Shown here: piece after piece, positions 10,946 to 24,949 of the stretch
Position numbering within the stretch: the first letter of the stretch is position 1
Layout of the letters: each line of letters opens with the position of its first letter
Assembly: GCF_000151665.1 (NCBI RefSeq)
Contig: NW_013171816.1
Coordinates: forward strand, 1,374,204 to 1,438,203
Length of the DNA stretch: 64,000 nt
Direction of reading: 5' to 3'
Source of the DNA: Blastocystis hominis
Taxonomy: Eukaryota; Sar; Bigyra; Opalinata; Blastocystidae
Notes under the pieces: model-generated
The model's database searches: none
What the model was told of the DNA's origin: nothing
Seen by the model: the letters and a program-made list of their open reading frames with translations, nothing else
Program-made: the position numbers and the translations under genes

Positions 10946-11917
10946 ATGAATCCGAAGAAGGCAAGCTCAAGACTTAGTTTTGAGCAGAAAATGAAGTATG
11001 TGAGTTTGGTATTACTGGTTTTCTTCACCAGCGCCCAGATTCTCTGCATGCGATATGCAAGAACAAGAGAAGACAGTAAGTATGATTCGAACACAGCCGT
11101 CTTGTTAGGAGAGGTGTTCAAGCTGATTATGTCGTTTTTGCTGTTGTCATCAGAGAAGGGAGGCTTGAGGAAAGCCTATGGGCAATTGGAACTGGAGAGA
11201 ACGAACCATCAACGCGATGTACTGCTCCACGCCGTTCCTGCACTTCTCTATACAATTCAAAACAACTTCATGTATCTGGCAATATCAAATTTGGATGCTG
11301 CAGTATTTCAAGTGTGTTCTCAGTTAAAGCTCATTACCGCTGCAATATTCAGTGTGACTTTCCTGAAGAAGCAGATCTCGAGCTTCCAATGGCTTTCTCT
11401 GTTTATCTTGGGAGTAGGCTTAGTCTTGGTGAATATGAGATCTGGGTCGAGTGCAGATCTATCAGAAAACACGAATATGGTACTTGGTCTGTTCTCAGTG
11501 CTTGTCTTTTGCTGTACCTCTGGTTTCGCTGGAGTATTCATGGAGAAGCTATTTAAGGATAATAAGTTCTCGGTCTGGTCCCGAAACATTTGGTTGGCGC
11601 TGTTTAGTATCCTGTCGGGCGTTTTGGGTATTGTCTTCAAAGACTGGAGGTTATTAATACCCTCTAACTTCTTTAAGGGATACTCATTCTGGGCGTGGCT
11701 CGCAGTGATCCTTTTAGCGATCGGCGGTTTGATTATCGCGATGGTGCTAAAGTATGCGGATAATATAATAAAGGCTTTCGGGAACGCTGCTTCGATTGTA
11801 GTGAGCACGTTCCTCTCGGTGTTCTTGTTCGATTTTGTGATTACAAGCAATTATATTTGCGGTTGTGTTCTCGTAATCATAGCGATTGTGATGTATTCGT
11901 CTGGACAAAAGAAATAG
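10946..11917 (+). CDS. Nucleotide-sugar transporter, SLC35A (UDP-Gal/CMP-Sia) type
   Basis: 323 residues from the first ATG; ten hydrophobic helices. Family marks are KYVSLVLLVFFTSAQILC with CMRYART in helix 1, LDAAVFQVCSQLKLITAA, and the late helix LKYADNIIKAFGNAASIV. These proteins exchange cytosolic nucleotide sugars for the monophosphate across the Golgi membrane. Intronless, unlike nearly all neighbours. The frame is open for 21 codons upstream (hydrophobic) but without ATG. The substrate cannot be read from sequence. Only 70 bp separate it from VPS13. Confidence 0.9.
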   Translation: MNPKKASSRLSFEQKMKYVSLVLLVFFTSAQILCMRYARTREDSKYDSNTAVLLGEVFKLIMSFLLLSSEKGGLRKAYGQLELERTNHQRDVLLHAVPALLYTIQNNFMYLAISNLDAAVFQVCSQLKLITAAIFSVTFLKKQISSFQWLSLFILGVGLVLVNMRSGSSADLSENTNMVLGLFSVLVFCCTSGFAGVFMEKLFKDNKFSVWSRNIWLALFSILSGVLGIVFKDWRLLIPSNFFKGYSFWAWLAVILLAIGGLIIAMVLKYADNIIKAFGNAASIVVSTFLSVFLFDFVITSNYICGCVLVIIAIVMYSSGQKK

Positions 11918-11987
11918 TGTGATTGTTTGATGAAAAACACGATTCCAGTAGCTTTTCTTATAATTTTCCCGACTTTTTACCATATAT

Positions 11988-14900
11988 ATGTTTGAAGATA
12001 TTGTAAGTACTCTATTATCAACTTATCTTGGTGATTATCTTGAGGGTATTTCAAGAAAGGATCTGAAGTTATCCTTGTGGAAAGGTGATGTGGAACTCAA
12101 GAATTTGGTATGGATACACGTGGTAGTTTTCACCTTATAGCGTGTAAAAACCGAAGCCTTGGATTTTCTCAATTTACCCATCCAAGTGAAGGAAGGATTC
12201 GTGGGAACACTCAAGTTAAAAGTAGGTCCTGTGTAGCATCTGAATCGACAGATTCCTTGGAAGAAGCTTAGCAAGAGCGCAACCCAGATCCAAATAGATG
12301 ATGTTTTTGTGATCGCTTGTCCCAAGTCCGAGTTAAAGTATGACGAAAAGCAAGAATTAGAGAACGCGCAGAATCGAAAGAAAGAACAGCTTGCTGTAAA
12401 ATTCTTTTTATAGTATCTGATGTAGGCTATTGAAGATAACGAGGTCCGCATGAATGAGGAACTATCCGCCAAAAACGACAATTCGACGATGGCTCGACTT
12501 ATCGCCAAAATTATTGATAACCTTCAATTAAGCATCAACCGTGTCCACATCCGTTTTGAAGACCATTCCTCTTGTCCAGGACATGATTTCGCTGCTGGTC
12601 TAATTCTGGAAAAGCTCTATCTCTTCTCTCCAGAACAGAAAAAGAGCGGCGATCTTTTGCCAGGCGTGATGCAAAAGAAGGTGGAGCTGAGTCGTTTTGG
12701 CATCTATTGGGACTTCGACGAATCCATGCAGATCCAAACCAAAAACGCGGAATCCATCCAAAAGGAAATGACTCTTGCCTTCTCCGACGCAGCCTCCGTG
12801 CCCAGCGAGAAGCGTGGCTTGTACCCAACGCACTGGATCATCGATCCGATCTCTCTGTCTCTGCTGACCAACGCGGACATCCGCAAAGTGGAGCTTCGCA
12901 AGCCGGAAGTGTCGGTCGCGATCGCGGAAGTGTTGCAGACCCTGCAATGGTCCGAGAAAGTGAGTGAGACCAAGCGGTTAGTGGACGCGTACAAGCATGT
13001 CCGCGAAGATGAAGTGCGAGGCCGCACCGCGGAGCAGGAATGGGCGTTGATGCGCGCTCATTTGGAGGCGGAATATCCCGGAATGTACTACGACAACGCT
13101 CTGAAAGTGGCCGAGGATTTCTGCTATCGATGCTGGGACGTGTCGAATCGGCCGAACCCGATCATGGAGATCTCCGGAGATATCAATCAAGTGATGGTGC
13201 AGTTGGATCAGAAGCAGTATCGCGATATGCTCGGGTTTATCAGCTCGCTGAACACGCAGACGCTTCGAGCGCGGTATAAGCAGTTTAAGCCGCAGGAAGA
13301 CGATCCGGAATCGAACCCTCGGAAGTGGTGGCAGTTTGCGATCAAGTCGGTGATGTGGGAGAACGCGAAGAAACGCGCAAATAAGGGATGGGATGACTAC
13401 GTGCGATTCAAGAAGCTGCGAGCGGAATATATCGAATTGTACAAACTGAAGAGTCAGGATAAAGACTTGATGAAGAAGGATCCGAAAACGATCCAGCGAT
13501 TAGAGAAGCTTGAAAGCAAGCTAAGTCTCGAGAATATTCTTCTGTTCCGGAAGATCGCGCTTCAGGAAACAGAGCACGAAGCGCAGATCAAAAAGAAGAA
13601 GGCGGCGAAGGAGCCGAAGAAAGAGAAGGGCTTTATCCGAAACCTGTTCAAAAAGAAGCAAATCGAGACGGAAGAGGACGGGATTACCGAGGAAGATCTG
13701 CAATGGGACGAGGCGAAGAAACTCCAGTTGCTCGCTGAGTTCGATATTCAGCCGAACGAAATGTCTCCGTGGGAAGGAGGACGGCCCACCGACATCCAGC
13801 TCACCGCGCAGCTCCGCATTCCCAAGATGGGAATCGTGCTGACCACACAGCATTCCTCGCTCCTGGTGTGTTCTTTGGAGCAGCTCGGCGTGCAGGTGAC
13901 CAAAATGAAGAAGTACATGCAGGTGTATTCCTGCATCGAAGGTCTGCGTGTGGAGAACGGATCGCAGCAGAGCGAGAAATGGCCGTATCTCGTCTATACC
14001 GAGCAAGACGCTCTGGTTGATACCAACAGCGTGACTCGGTTCCTTCCTGAAGGGCTGTACACGCAAGAGCGCTCTCTCCCCTTCCTCCAAATGGCTGTGG
14101 AGCTTCCTTCGCTTCAGAAGGACGTGGACGTCACAGTCAAGCTGCAGACGCTTCCGCTCTGTGTCGTGGCCAACACTGCGTGCGTGATGGAACTGGCCGC
14201 ATTTTTCATTCCCGAGCTCGCCAAACTCAACTTTGCGGCGCTCAGCGCGTCAGCCAGCTCGATCTACTCGCAGCTCTCCTCCAGCAACAAGCTTCGACTG
14301 AAGGCCAGCAAGGAGGTTCTTTCGCACAAGACGGTTGGGCTGGACGTGTTTATGGGCGCACTGCACATGATCATTCCCGAAGATATCCGGGAAGACGTAA
14401 CGCACACGCAGTCGCTGGTGGTGCGATGCGGAGATCTCCGTGTGTTCAGCGATCCTCGGCGAGTGAGCGTGGACGAAGAGCTCTCGGAAGAGAACATTTA
14501 CGATCGGATCGATGTGAGTGTGATGCGAATGAGCGTACTCATGACGAACCAACATGCGGATTGGGCGCGCACCGACGTGCAGCAGAAATTCGACTTGTGC
14601 GTGGTGGATAATTTCGATGTGCAGTGCCAGATCGGACTGAGCATTTCGCCGTCGACGGCTGAGTTCGCCACGACCCTGATTCAAGCGAATATGAATATGA
14701 TCCACGTCCGACTCACGAAAACGAAATGCATTAGTCTGACTCGCTATCTCTTCTCTGTGCTCGCGAATGTCTCCGAGATTATCGCGAACAGTCACGTGGA
14801 TTTCTCGGGTCTCACGGAGGAAGCCAAGATCCTGGTGAGCAACACGCTGGCCGCGGCCAATCGAAGAGAGATCGACAGCACTGCGAAGGACGAGCAGAAA

Positions 14901-17900
14901 TCGGAAGAGCGGATCGAAAGCATTTATTCGGAAGAAGAGCAGCGATTGCTCCAGCGGAATCGGATTCTCTCGCTGAACGCTACGTTTGAGGGAGTGAACG
15001 TTCTGATCGAGGAGGTGTCGTCGGCCAATGAGCACACGAAGATCGTGGACAGCACAGTTGCGGGACTGAACGTGTGTGTGGAGACGCGAACGTACGATGT
15101 CGACGTGCGTGTGAGTCTGCACAAGATCGAAGTGCTGGACTGCATCCAAACGGCCTCGCGCCGAACGAACAAGTACCTCGTGCTCTCGCAGCCGGTCAAT
15201 AAAAAGGGAGAGATCTGTCCCGAGGAAGACTCCAAACTCGTGAAAGTGAATGTGGGAATCGTGAACGAAGCGTCTCCCGACTACTCCAAAGCGGAAAGTG
15301 ACGTGCGAGTGGAGTTGATCTTTGGTGTTCTGAGTGGTAGGAATCAAGGACTGGATTGGATGATGTGTAGTAATGGTGTATCGTCCCACGATTTATCATC
15401 TGCTTCGATTCATCGCCCCCATTCTCGAAGGAGAGGTTACCAAACCGACCCATGAAGTCGCTCCTGCGAAGCATCGTCGTTCTCTCAGCTCTTCTTCCTC
15501 GGTTTCCTCCGCCGCTCCCGACAGTGATCAGGTCTCGGTGTCTTCTCGCGCCGCAGAGCTCATCACAAGCAAAAGCCGCAATTTAGCGAAAGCGGAGCAG
15601 TCGAAGCCGCTCCCAGCGGACTGGGAGAAAAAGCAAGTGAAGGTTATACTGAAGCTCGGAAGTGTCAACATGCTGCTCGTCACCGATCGGGGCCTCCCTC
15701 TTCTCTACGCGAGCATCACTGGAGTCGATTTTTCATTCACCGTCTCTCCAGCATTGGTCGCCGTTGCGGGAGGTCTCGAAGACATTTCGGTTTGGGATAT
15801 GAGCGAGGGATGCGGTTACCACTCTCCGATTCTGTCCATTCTTCGCACAGAGGATCAGTCGGCGTTCATCGCACTTTCGTGCACGCTGTATTCCGACGTG
15901 CGCTATCCGAGCTATCCGGGATATCCGATGGCGATTTCGGGTACGATCTGCGCGCCTTCGGTTTCGATTCGGATGCGATACATCGACGAGTTGAAGCATT
16001 ACTTCCTTGCAGGACCGATCGCTGATGGCTTGGCGCTGCTGAGCAAGAAATCGAAAGAGGAAAATGAGGCGTCGTCTGCGTCGATGGTTCCAATGCCCAA
16101 ACTCGAAACGATCGAAGAATCCATCGACGATGAAGAAGAAGAAGAAGATGCCAAATCGAAAACCGAGCCGACGGAGTCAACGCAAGCAAAAACGATCTCA
16201 CTGAAGGACAGCATTCGAGAGTCCATTCTCCTGCTCGGCAAGAACTATTTGATTATGGACCAAAAGAAGCTGGAGGATGTCCCCTTCGAGCTTCCTCTCA
16301 TCAACGTCGTGGTGAATAACTTCCAGATTTCACTCCCTGTGGCTTCGGATTCGCAGGAAATGGCTACTTTTGAAATGGGGCGTTTCAGTGTGCAGAATCA
16401 AGCATTGCATCGTTTCCCCGATTCCAATCAGGTCGATCGTTCGTCCGTGAAGTCCACACTAAACACTGTGCGCATCGCCATTACCCAAATGAAGGCTTCG
16501 ACCCACATTGCTTCTGCTTCGGGTGTTTCCTCGCTGGCTCTTCTTGGAGGTATTGATCTCTCCGTCGTGGCGGTCATCGCAAATCAAGCCGAAGTGAACG
16601 CTCAGATTACCAAGATGGCCTTGACGATGAACGAGCGGCAGCTAACTCTCTTCGCTCATATTATGAATGGAAACTTCAAGGAAACTGCGGTCGTGATGGA
16701 AGACGAGATCGTTCCCAAAGAAAAAGAAAAAGAAGCCAAAAGACCATCGGTTTCTCCAACGCCATCGTCGGCAAGACGAATGCCGCGTCGAAGCAAGCGA
16801 TTGAGCGGCCTGCCGGAGCTTCTAACGGTCGAGGAGGAAGCGAAGGAGGACGAAGTGGTGTTTGGGAAGTTCCTCCGCGCGCAGTTCTCGTTCGACGGCG
16901 TTTGCTTGGAGCTGCTGAGCGGAACCGAAGGCTACGACTCGCAGATTGTTGGTCAGGAAATCTACAACCAGATGGGAACGCTCAAGAACTCGATCTCCTC
17001 GATCGATATCGGCGTGATTCAGGCGTCGCTCAATCTCCGAAAGACCGAACTCTCCGCCGGTCTTTCGCTGTCGCACGTCGTGTTCACGGACACGCGCTCG
17101 ACAACTTCGATCGATTCGGCCTACCGCGTACCTCTTTCGTTCGGAGCTCATTCGAAACCCGCGATTTCTGCGCTAGTCAGCGTCACCAACCGCGATATTC
17201 GCACGTTTAAGGAGTTGGAGCCGCTGTATGGAAAGGGAGAAAACGTGGTACAGGACATTCAGGCTTCGGTCGCGGTGGGCTCGATGCGTTTGATCGCCAC
17301 GCCGTGGATCTTCGATATCGTGGATATTCTGCAGAACATGGTGAAGGACATCAAGATCGAAGAGTTGGAGCAGCGAAAGAGAGAAAGGGAAAGGGAAAGG
17401 GAGAAGGAGAAGGAAAGAGCGAGATTGGAGGCGGAAGGTGAAATCGAGTCAAAAGAACCGGAAGTCGAAGAGAACAACGCGCAGGAAGAGCAGGAAGCGA
17501 AGAAAGACAAACCGCCATTCGGTCCGCACATTTCTGCCGATTTGCGAATGGAAAATCCCGTTCTCTACATCATCGAAGACCCCTCGAAGGCGGACTCGTC
17601 CTCTTTCATCGTCTCGCTCGCCGTGTCGGCCAGTGCGGCCATCTCTCCTCTGCAGAACGTGGATGCTGCCGTTCGAGTCAGCGACATTCGCTGCTGCCGC
17701 TCGCACCCTTCCGATGTGGTTCTTCCGCCTCCGGGCCTGATGGACGCGCTCTCGCCGTTTGATATCAACGTGAACGTTCACTCGCTGAATAACTTCTCCG
17801 ATCTGAAGGGAACGCTCATGACGAATCATGATGTGGAGTTACGAATTGGCGTTGTGGACGTGAAACTCCTCATGAACGCGTACATGAACTTGCTTCCCTT

Positions 17901-20900
17901 CGAAGTGAGAGAGCGAATGAAGGAGAAGAAAGAGCAGAAGCCGATCGAAAAGATGGAAAAGGAGCTGGTGGAGCCGAAGCAGGCGCGCGAGCTGCTTTTG
18001 AACTTCAAAGTGATGTTGAATTCGTTTTCGATTACGGTGGTGAATGACACGAGCGATTACGAGATTCCGATTATGATGATGAAGGTCGGAGATGTTGGAG
18101 GCGATATCGTGATGACGGAGAATGATTCGAAGATGGATTTCGGCTTCTGGATGGTGGCTGAGTATTATAATGTCCAGCTAACAGTTTGGGAGCCTGTTTT
18201 GGAAAAATGGGATTTGAAGCTGCAAGTGAATCAAGAGAAACGAGATCGCATTGTAAGTGTTTTTTTGGTGAATCATGGAATAGATTCAGCGATTGACTGC
18301 TTCTTCATCATCTGTTTCTGCTTCTGCTTCTGCTTCGAAAGAGGGATCGGCTGCGATTATGAAAGTCGTGCTGACCACACCCGAACTAATGAATCTAAAC
18401 CTCTCTGCCTCGTTCATCAAAGCCGTTCTGAGTTCGGTGAACGCGCTGGTGGAGTGTAGCGATACTGCACAGAAGATTGGCGACTCGTTCTTCATCGGAG
18501 TTCGCAACAGCACGGGCGAAGTGATGACATACAACGTTCTGAATGATAACGGAGTCACGGAATTGATGCGAAAGAGAGTGAAGCGAGACGATACGGAAAA
18601 GCTGGACGACGGCATCTTTGCAGGTCTCACGAACTTGATGGTGCAGGGACAAATGAACACATTCTGGTGTGCGATTCACTCCACCTCGCCGCGTCTTCGG
18701 ATCTACAGCGTGATTCCCACGGAGACGGACTTCAAGCCGCTGTTCTGCACGGACGACGTGACGATGGGCGTGGATTCGGAGGAGAAGATCTTCTATCCCG
18801 TCTGCTCGTTCGAAAACGTCGAGATGTTCGTCGGGAGTGAAGACATTCGACAGGAATGGCAGAAGGCAATTCAAGCTTCCCACTCGGCGACTCCCATCCA
18901 GATTCAGCCTCGCGTGAAGTCCATGTATTTGGACCCCTCCGCCACGCTCTCGCTGAGCTCTCATTCCTCCGTGCTGGTGACTACGCTTCCAGCTCACCCG
19001 TCCTTAACGCTGCGCTATTATCAGAAGCCATATCGAAAGCTGCAGCCGCGAACCATCCAGCTCAGTCTGGAGAACTTCGATCCGTTCGTCTGCGAAGTGG
19101 ATCGAACGCTCTCTGGCTTCATCACGTTGGATAACGGAGTCACGACGCGCGATGTGTTCATCGAATCGACCATCGAAAAGGGAAGAAAGATTCTGAACTT
19201 GTGTTCTGCGGTAAGCATTCAGAACTTCTCTGGAAACGATTTGTGCTGCGGGTTCGGCGAAGAAGTGAGTTTCAGCGAAATCGCGTACGCGGAAGTCACG
19301 TCGTTGCAGCTGAAGCGGAATGAGCGGCAGTGGATGAATGTAGCGAACGCGACAGGCTTGTTCTTGGGCCAAGCCGGAGAAATGACGTGCTGCTTGAATC
19401 TGGAAGAGATCCTCACCATGAAAGGACATCGAATTGTGAACTTGGGATCGGAAGAAGCTCCCTTGTTCACCGTGCTGACGTGCCGAAAGAAGATGGTGCG
19501 GAATGTGGAAAACAAGGCGGATTATCGAGAAACCTATCTGATTACCGTGGCGGATATGGCGCGAATGGAGAACTTGCTGCCCGTTCCTCTGAACTATATG
19601 ATCATTTCGAAGGAGGAAAGTCTGGTGCGGGGAGAATTGGGAGTCGGAGAGATCGGATCGCTGACGCAAACGCAGTTAGACGAGGATAGCAACTATCGAA
19701 TTGCTCTGCAGCTAAAGGACGATGTGATCAATTACTCGACCTACGACTGTTCGATTTCGGTAAGCGAGCGGATGACGGAATGAAGCGTAGCTTTCCCGCA
19801 AGAGCGGAACGGTGCATATGGAGAACAAGTTCAAGTACAGATATCTGAATCTGTCGTATGTGGTGTCATGCGATGAATATCATTCCCTGTTTATTCAGGT
19901 CTACGCGGACTATTGGGCGATCAACAAGACGGGCGATCCAATCATGTAAATGGAGTCGAGAAAGAGACATTCCTTGTAGATTGCGAGACAACAAATGTCG
20001 TGACTACGTTTACGAACTTCCCTCCTATCCAGTCACGTTGAAGAATAAATCGGAAACGGTCTGTTCGAAGGAGGAGCGAATCATGCCGACACTCATCTCC
20101 GTGAAGAAGAAGGAAAAGAACGACACGATGTACATGACGCTCCCCGATTACAACAACTTCTCGGAGACTTTCAGCATCAACACAGCGGGCTTTTTCGGCA
20201 CCATTGCGCTCGACTCCAAGGATAAGAAGAAGCCGCAGAAGAACTACGCGGTTTCGATTAGTCGGGCTCCCGGTATCTTCGCTCGCTCGCTCGTCGTAAC
20301 GCTCTCTCCGCTCTACATCATCATGAATCAAAGCGGAATGTCCGTTTCACTCCGCCAAGTCGGGGACGACGACGACAACAACGTGATTTCGCTGGAGAAT
20401 AAGGAGTACGCTCCGTTCCATTGGCCTTCTTCCAAATCGCACTCGCTGCAGCTCTTTATCAAGGGACTTGGCTATGAGTGGTCGCAGCCGTTCGAGCTGG
20501 TTCCCTCGCATTTGTCCCTGCAGATGAAGAAATGCCGAACGCTTCGAAGCGAGCACGATGTGTGGGAGAAGGAGAACACGGAGGATCCGATGGTCGCGGA
20601 ATACAGCGTGGTGCAAGTGGATATCACGATGGTCAAAGCGCAGTGCTACGTGTTCATCAAGAAGATGGTTTGCTCAGAATCAATTCTTCACGCATAGGAT
20701 CCCAACTACATGCCGTTCTGTATTTCGAACAACACTGCATTGGACAGCATCACGATTCGACAGGATCGTTCGTCGTTGGGCAGTGCCATCACGCTTCCTC
20801 CGCTCTCGTCGCAGCTCTGGACGTTACCGCTCGTCGACGGCCCGCAGAAGATCCACATCACCACTCAGCGAATCGGAACCGAGCTCTCCAATTCCTGCTT

Positions 20901-23900
20901 CGTCACGCCGTTAGCCCCGGATATCACGAAGCCCGGAAAACTGGGAACCATCCAACTCAAAGACCCACAACGAACGCTGAGCGTTTCGCTGGAGATTCAG
21001 AAATCGATGCGTGTGATCGTGATCGAAGAAGTGAACAAGAAGCAGTTCTTCTCGAAAGTGACCGAGAAGAATTTGATCCATTATCTGCTCGAGAGACGAC
21101 GCGATTTGACGACGATTAACAACGAGGTGAAAGACACGCTGGAGAAATACGACACGGCAATTCAGAATTACATTCAAGAGCAAGAGAACTCAGGGTCTGG
21201 CATCCCTCCTTCCGCGTGTTTCACCTATCTCCAGGTCGTTTGCAGCTACAGCGATTCGTTCGGCGGACAGTCGATGCGAGGCCAAGTGCAAATGCGTGTG
21301 AACGGGAAGGACCTGGAGACGTCGAGCGAGCGAGGCACGGTGAATTACTACGGATTTACCGCGATTGCGAACGATATGGACAAGATGGATATGTCATTAG
21401 AACTCCACACAGATCTGCTGCGCAAAGAAGTGGGCAGCGCAGTCCTCCCGTTGGATCAGTTCAAAGAGAAGGACCGTCTCTACGATATCATTGTCCCCTT
21501 CTCTTCGAAAGACGCGGGACAGATCGGCTATGTGAATGTGCGCTTCGTGAACACGGTGGCGCAGCAGATCGCCGAGGTGGCCTTCAAGAAAGCGGAGCTC
21601 GAGCTCCAGCTGGGCCTCATCGAAACCACGCTGCAGAAACTGCATATGGAGGCGTATCTCGAGCGAACGCTGAGCAAAAAGAAATCGAAGACGTCCGGGA
21701 AATCGTCGCGCCACGTGCTTCGTGCGACGCATTCCGGCGTGTACAGTCCGCGCTCCCCTTCGAGTTCGTCGTCTTCGCAGTCGCTGCTGCCTCCAATGCT
21801 GTCGAGTCTGTCCAGATCGTCGAGTTCGTCGAGCCCGACGAGCAGTCGATCGTTCAGCATGAGCTATTCTTCGTACGGCTCGACGCTCTCGCTGGAGCAG
21901 TTGCAGTCGCTCGATAACGAAGAGATCGCGGACGATATGGAGTCGAAGATGAACTACTGCGTGTCGATCGACAAGCTCAAAACGCTGCTGGGACTCAGCA
22001 CGTTGGAAGGCTGCTACATGACGCTCAAGATCGGCAGCTCCGTTCTGCGCACCGTCGTTTCCTCCGATCTCTACTCCGAAGAGCGAGGCAGTCCGCGCGA
22101 AATCCGCCTCGCCGTGAACTCGCTGAACTTCGGCTGCGGCTTCGGAAAGAACGGCAACGCGACCATCGTGAACTCGGTGGACCACAACAGTCTGGCGGAG
22201 CAGCAGGGCATTCAGGTGGGCGATGTGCTCACCGCGGTGAACGACGGCGATATCCCGCCGACCATTGAGGAGCTGGACATGCTGCTGCACTCGTGCAACG
22301 AAAACGTGCTGGACTTCTTAGCGAAGTATCCGGACACGGCGATGTGCGCGCGGTTCGGACAGCAATTGATCTTCCCGAAAGGCGTGACGGTGGGCGAAGC
22401 GATCATGACGATCAACGTGTATAAAGAATCGGACGAGAGCGAGGAGGACACGTTGCTGGTGTCTTGTGACATGCCGATCCTTCGAGAGAGCGACGTGGGA
22501 CTTGATATCTATCTGGGATCGGAGTTCTCGTGCTCGCTGTCGACGAGCTGGTCGTCGTTTGATCCGGAAGAAGAGCTGATCAAGATGGACGTGTCGGTGA
22601 ATCTGCGAGGAATCGGTCTGAGTATTATCAACGAGAAGCCCGAAGAGCTTCTCTATTTGAGTCTGAACAAGATGGTTCTGAACATGAGCATGTACGAGAA
22701 TGGAAAGATCGAAGCGGAGACGATGCTGAACACATTCCAAGTGGATAATCAGGTGCAAATGGCTCGCTTCCCCGTTCTCTTCGGCTCTCCGTTCGACACT
22801 TCCAAGATGAATTGGCTGCACGCGGCTGTGATCATTCTCCCGCATCCCTCTGTGCTGTACATCGAGTACTGTTCCGTTCTGATTCAGGTACTTTCTATTT
22901 GGATGGATTGAGTGAATAGGAAATGAAGATTTCGGCCGATTCGAACATTCTGAACCAGCTTCTCCAGTTCATCAGCGATCTCCCACTCGATCTTCTCCAG
23001 ATTTCCACCAAGGATCCGCTCGAGAAGCTGAACGACTATCCCGAATTCATCGCGTATTTCCCACCCATGGCGCTCAGATTTAGACCGCTTCTGATCCCCG
23101 ACAGCACTCTCAACTCCACGTCGCTCTTCGCTGAGCAGTTGGAGCTCCAGCCGCTTCTGCTGACGCTCACGAACAAAATCGATCCTGCCTATCCGCTCAC
23201 GTCCTCCGTTCTGCCCTCCATCCCGATCTTAATCCCGCTGCAAGCGCTCATCGACACGTTCGGAGCGCTTCTCGGCAACGTGGACAACGCACAGATCAAA
23301 CTGAGCTCCTTCCTCACCGAGAATCTCTTCATGACGCAGAACGATCTCATCGATCGGCTCCGCATGCACTACGTCAAAGAGCTCATTCGGCAGCTCTACA
23401 AGATCATTGGCTCTTTCAACCTGCTCGGAAACCCCATCGGCCTCGCCGAGAACATCACTTCCGGCGTGAAGGCCTTCTTCTACGAGCCCATGCAGGGTCT
23501 GGTTCGCTCGCCGAAGGATTTTGCGACAGGATTGGGCCGGGGAACGAAGACGCTGCTGATGAACACGACGTTCGGCGTGATGAACACGGTGGGGAAGATC
23601 ACGGGAACGGTGGCGGATGGGCTGTCGACGCTGACGATGTCGGAGGAATACAAGAACGATCGCGCGGCCGGGAAGGGCGGCATTATCTACGGCGTGAAAG
23701 AAGGCGTGACGGGCGTGTTTAAAGACACGTACAACGGAGCGAAGAAGAAGGGACTGCTCGGCGCAGCGACGGGAATGGGCAAAGGACTGCTCGGGTTTGT
23801 AGTGAAGCCGGTAGTGGGCGTCGTGGACCAGACGACGAAGGTGATCGATTCAGTGAAGGGCGTGACGCAGGTGGAGAAGACGATCTCGCGTCTGCGCAAC

Positions 23901-24837
23901 CCGCGGTACATCTACAAAGACCACTGCATTGCGCCGTTCAACGCGTACTTAGCAGAGGGACAGATGCTGCTCGCAGCGTCGAAAACAAACTCGCAAGTGC
24001 CGACGAACGAGGAATACATGATGCACGTGATCGTCGATTCGAAAACGGCTTTGCTGATGGGCAATTCGCGGTTTGTTTGGGTGGATCGAACCACTCGCAA
24101 AGTGGGACAAGTCATCAAATACAAGCACGTGATTGGCGTTTCGAAGAGCCTCCGAAAGGTGAGTATAAGTTGTGATAACGGTGCGCGTTCGATGATCGTG
24201 ATCGACGAGCGCCTGGCCGCGGTGATTCCTTCGCTGTACCACGCCATTCTGCAGAACCAAAGCCAGCGAATCACCAATTTGGTGGTTCGAATGCTCGGAA
24301 TTATGAAGCAGGAGCTGGTTAGCGAGGATTGGCTGCTTGGAACGCAGGAAAAGCTCGACGAAGATCTCATGACCACCGGGCTGACGCCCGTCGTGGAGCC
24401 CGTCACGCCGATGGATCTCGCGCCGTCCTCGGTGAGCAGAGCGGTGGTGAAATCGTATCACCAAGGCGTGGAGGCGAAGAAATTGCTGATTTCGAGCGGG
24501 ACGACATACACGGAGTATGAGATCGAAGTGACGTCGGAAGAGGATCGTGTGAAATGGACGATCTACCGCCGATTCCGTCAGTTTAAGTAGAGTTGAAAGG
24601 GAAAAGTAAGGCGTAGAGAGATGGACGAGTTGCTGAAGAAGGAGTTCCCGGATGAAGCGCGTCGATTAAAACTCCCCGCCAAGCAAGTGAAGCTGTTCCA
24701 GAGCAAATCGATGCTGGATAAGCGAATGGAAGAGTTGAATCACTATTTGGAATTGGTCATTGCGGATCCCAAAATGAGAGAAAGCGAGAGTGTTTCGCGA
24801 TTTTTGAAGGAGAATTTTGTGAATATCGATCAGTATT
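11988..24837 (+). CDS. VPS13: VPS13 family bridge-like lipid-transfer protein
   Basis: About 4,170 residues. The chorein start MFEDIVSTLLSTYLGDYLEG...LKLSLWKGDVELKNL is typical, as is QLSINRVHIRFED. Long beta-rich repeats form the lipid groove, then the SHR-BD region near 19.9-20.9 kb (YADYWAINKTGDPI). Unusual extras follow: a C2-like stretch, a PDZ-like stretch near 22.1-22.3 kb (AEQQGIQVGDVLTAVN), the ATG2/VPS13 C-terminal region (GNPIGLAENITSGVKAFFYE) and a PX-like end (DRVKWTIYRRFRQFK). Introns: 12108-12140, 12222-12251, 12396-12425, 15325-15370, 18253-18283, 19760-19790, 19946-19979, 20668-20697, 22888-22919, 24587-24616; 19860-19898 is optional because it keeps frame. VPS13 moves phospholipids at organelle contact sites. 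The stop is TGA 24837-24839, or UAA made by cleavage after T24837. Confidence 0.93.
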
Positions 24838-24841
24838 GATG

Positions 24842-24849
24842 TGTTTGTT
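24842..24849 (+). terminator. TGTTTGTT 3'-end motif (VPS13)
   Basis: Exact octamer, with T|GATG|TGTTTGTT spacing relative to the first base of the stop codon. A second copy lies at about 24904. Confidence 0.8.
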
Positions 24850-24949
24850 GGAGATCGAAAGGATTTCGAAGCGAAATCAACTGAGTGAATGGGCGTTCGT
24901 CTGTTTGTTTGTTGAGTATTGGATTTAATGTGTATCATTTCGGTGTTGA

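Noticed and set aside
19860-19898. 39-nt intron in VPS13
   Set aside because: It has GT-AG ends and fits, but the frame stays open either way; left as optional.
14250-22845. Long minus-strand ORFs antisense to VPS13
   Set aside because: They follow the codon bias of the real plus-strand exons, are His/Arg-rich without domains, and the plus frame is clearly VPS13.
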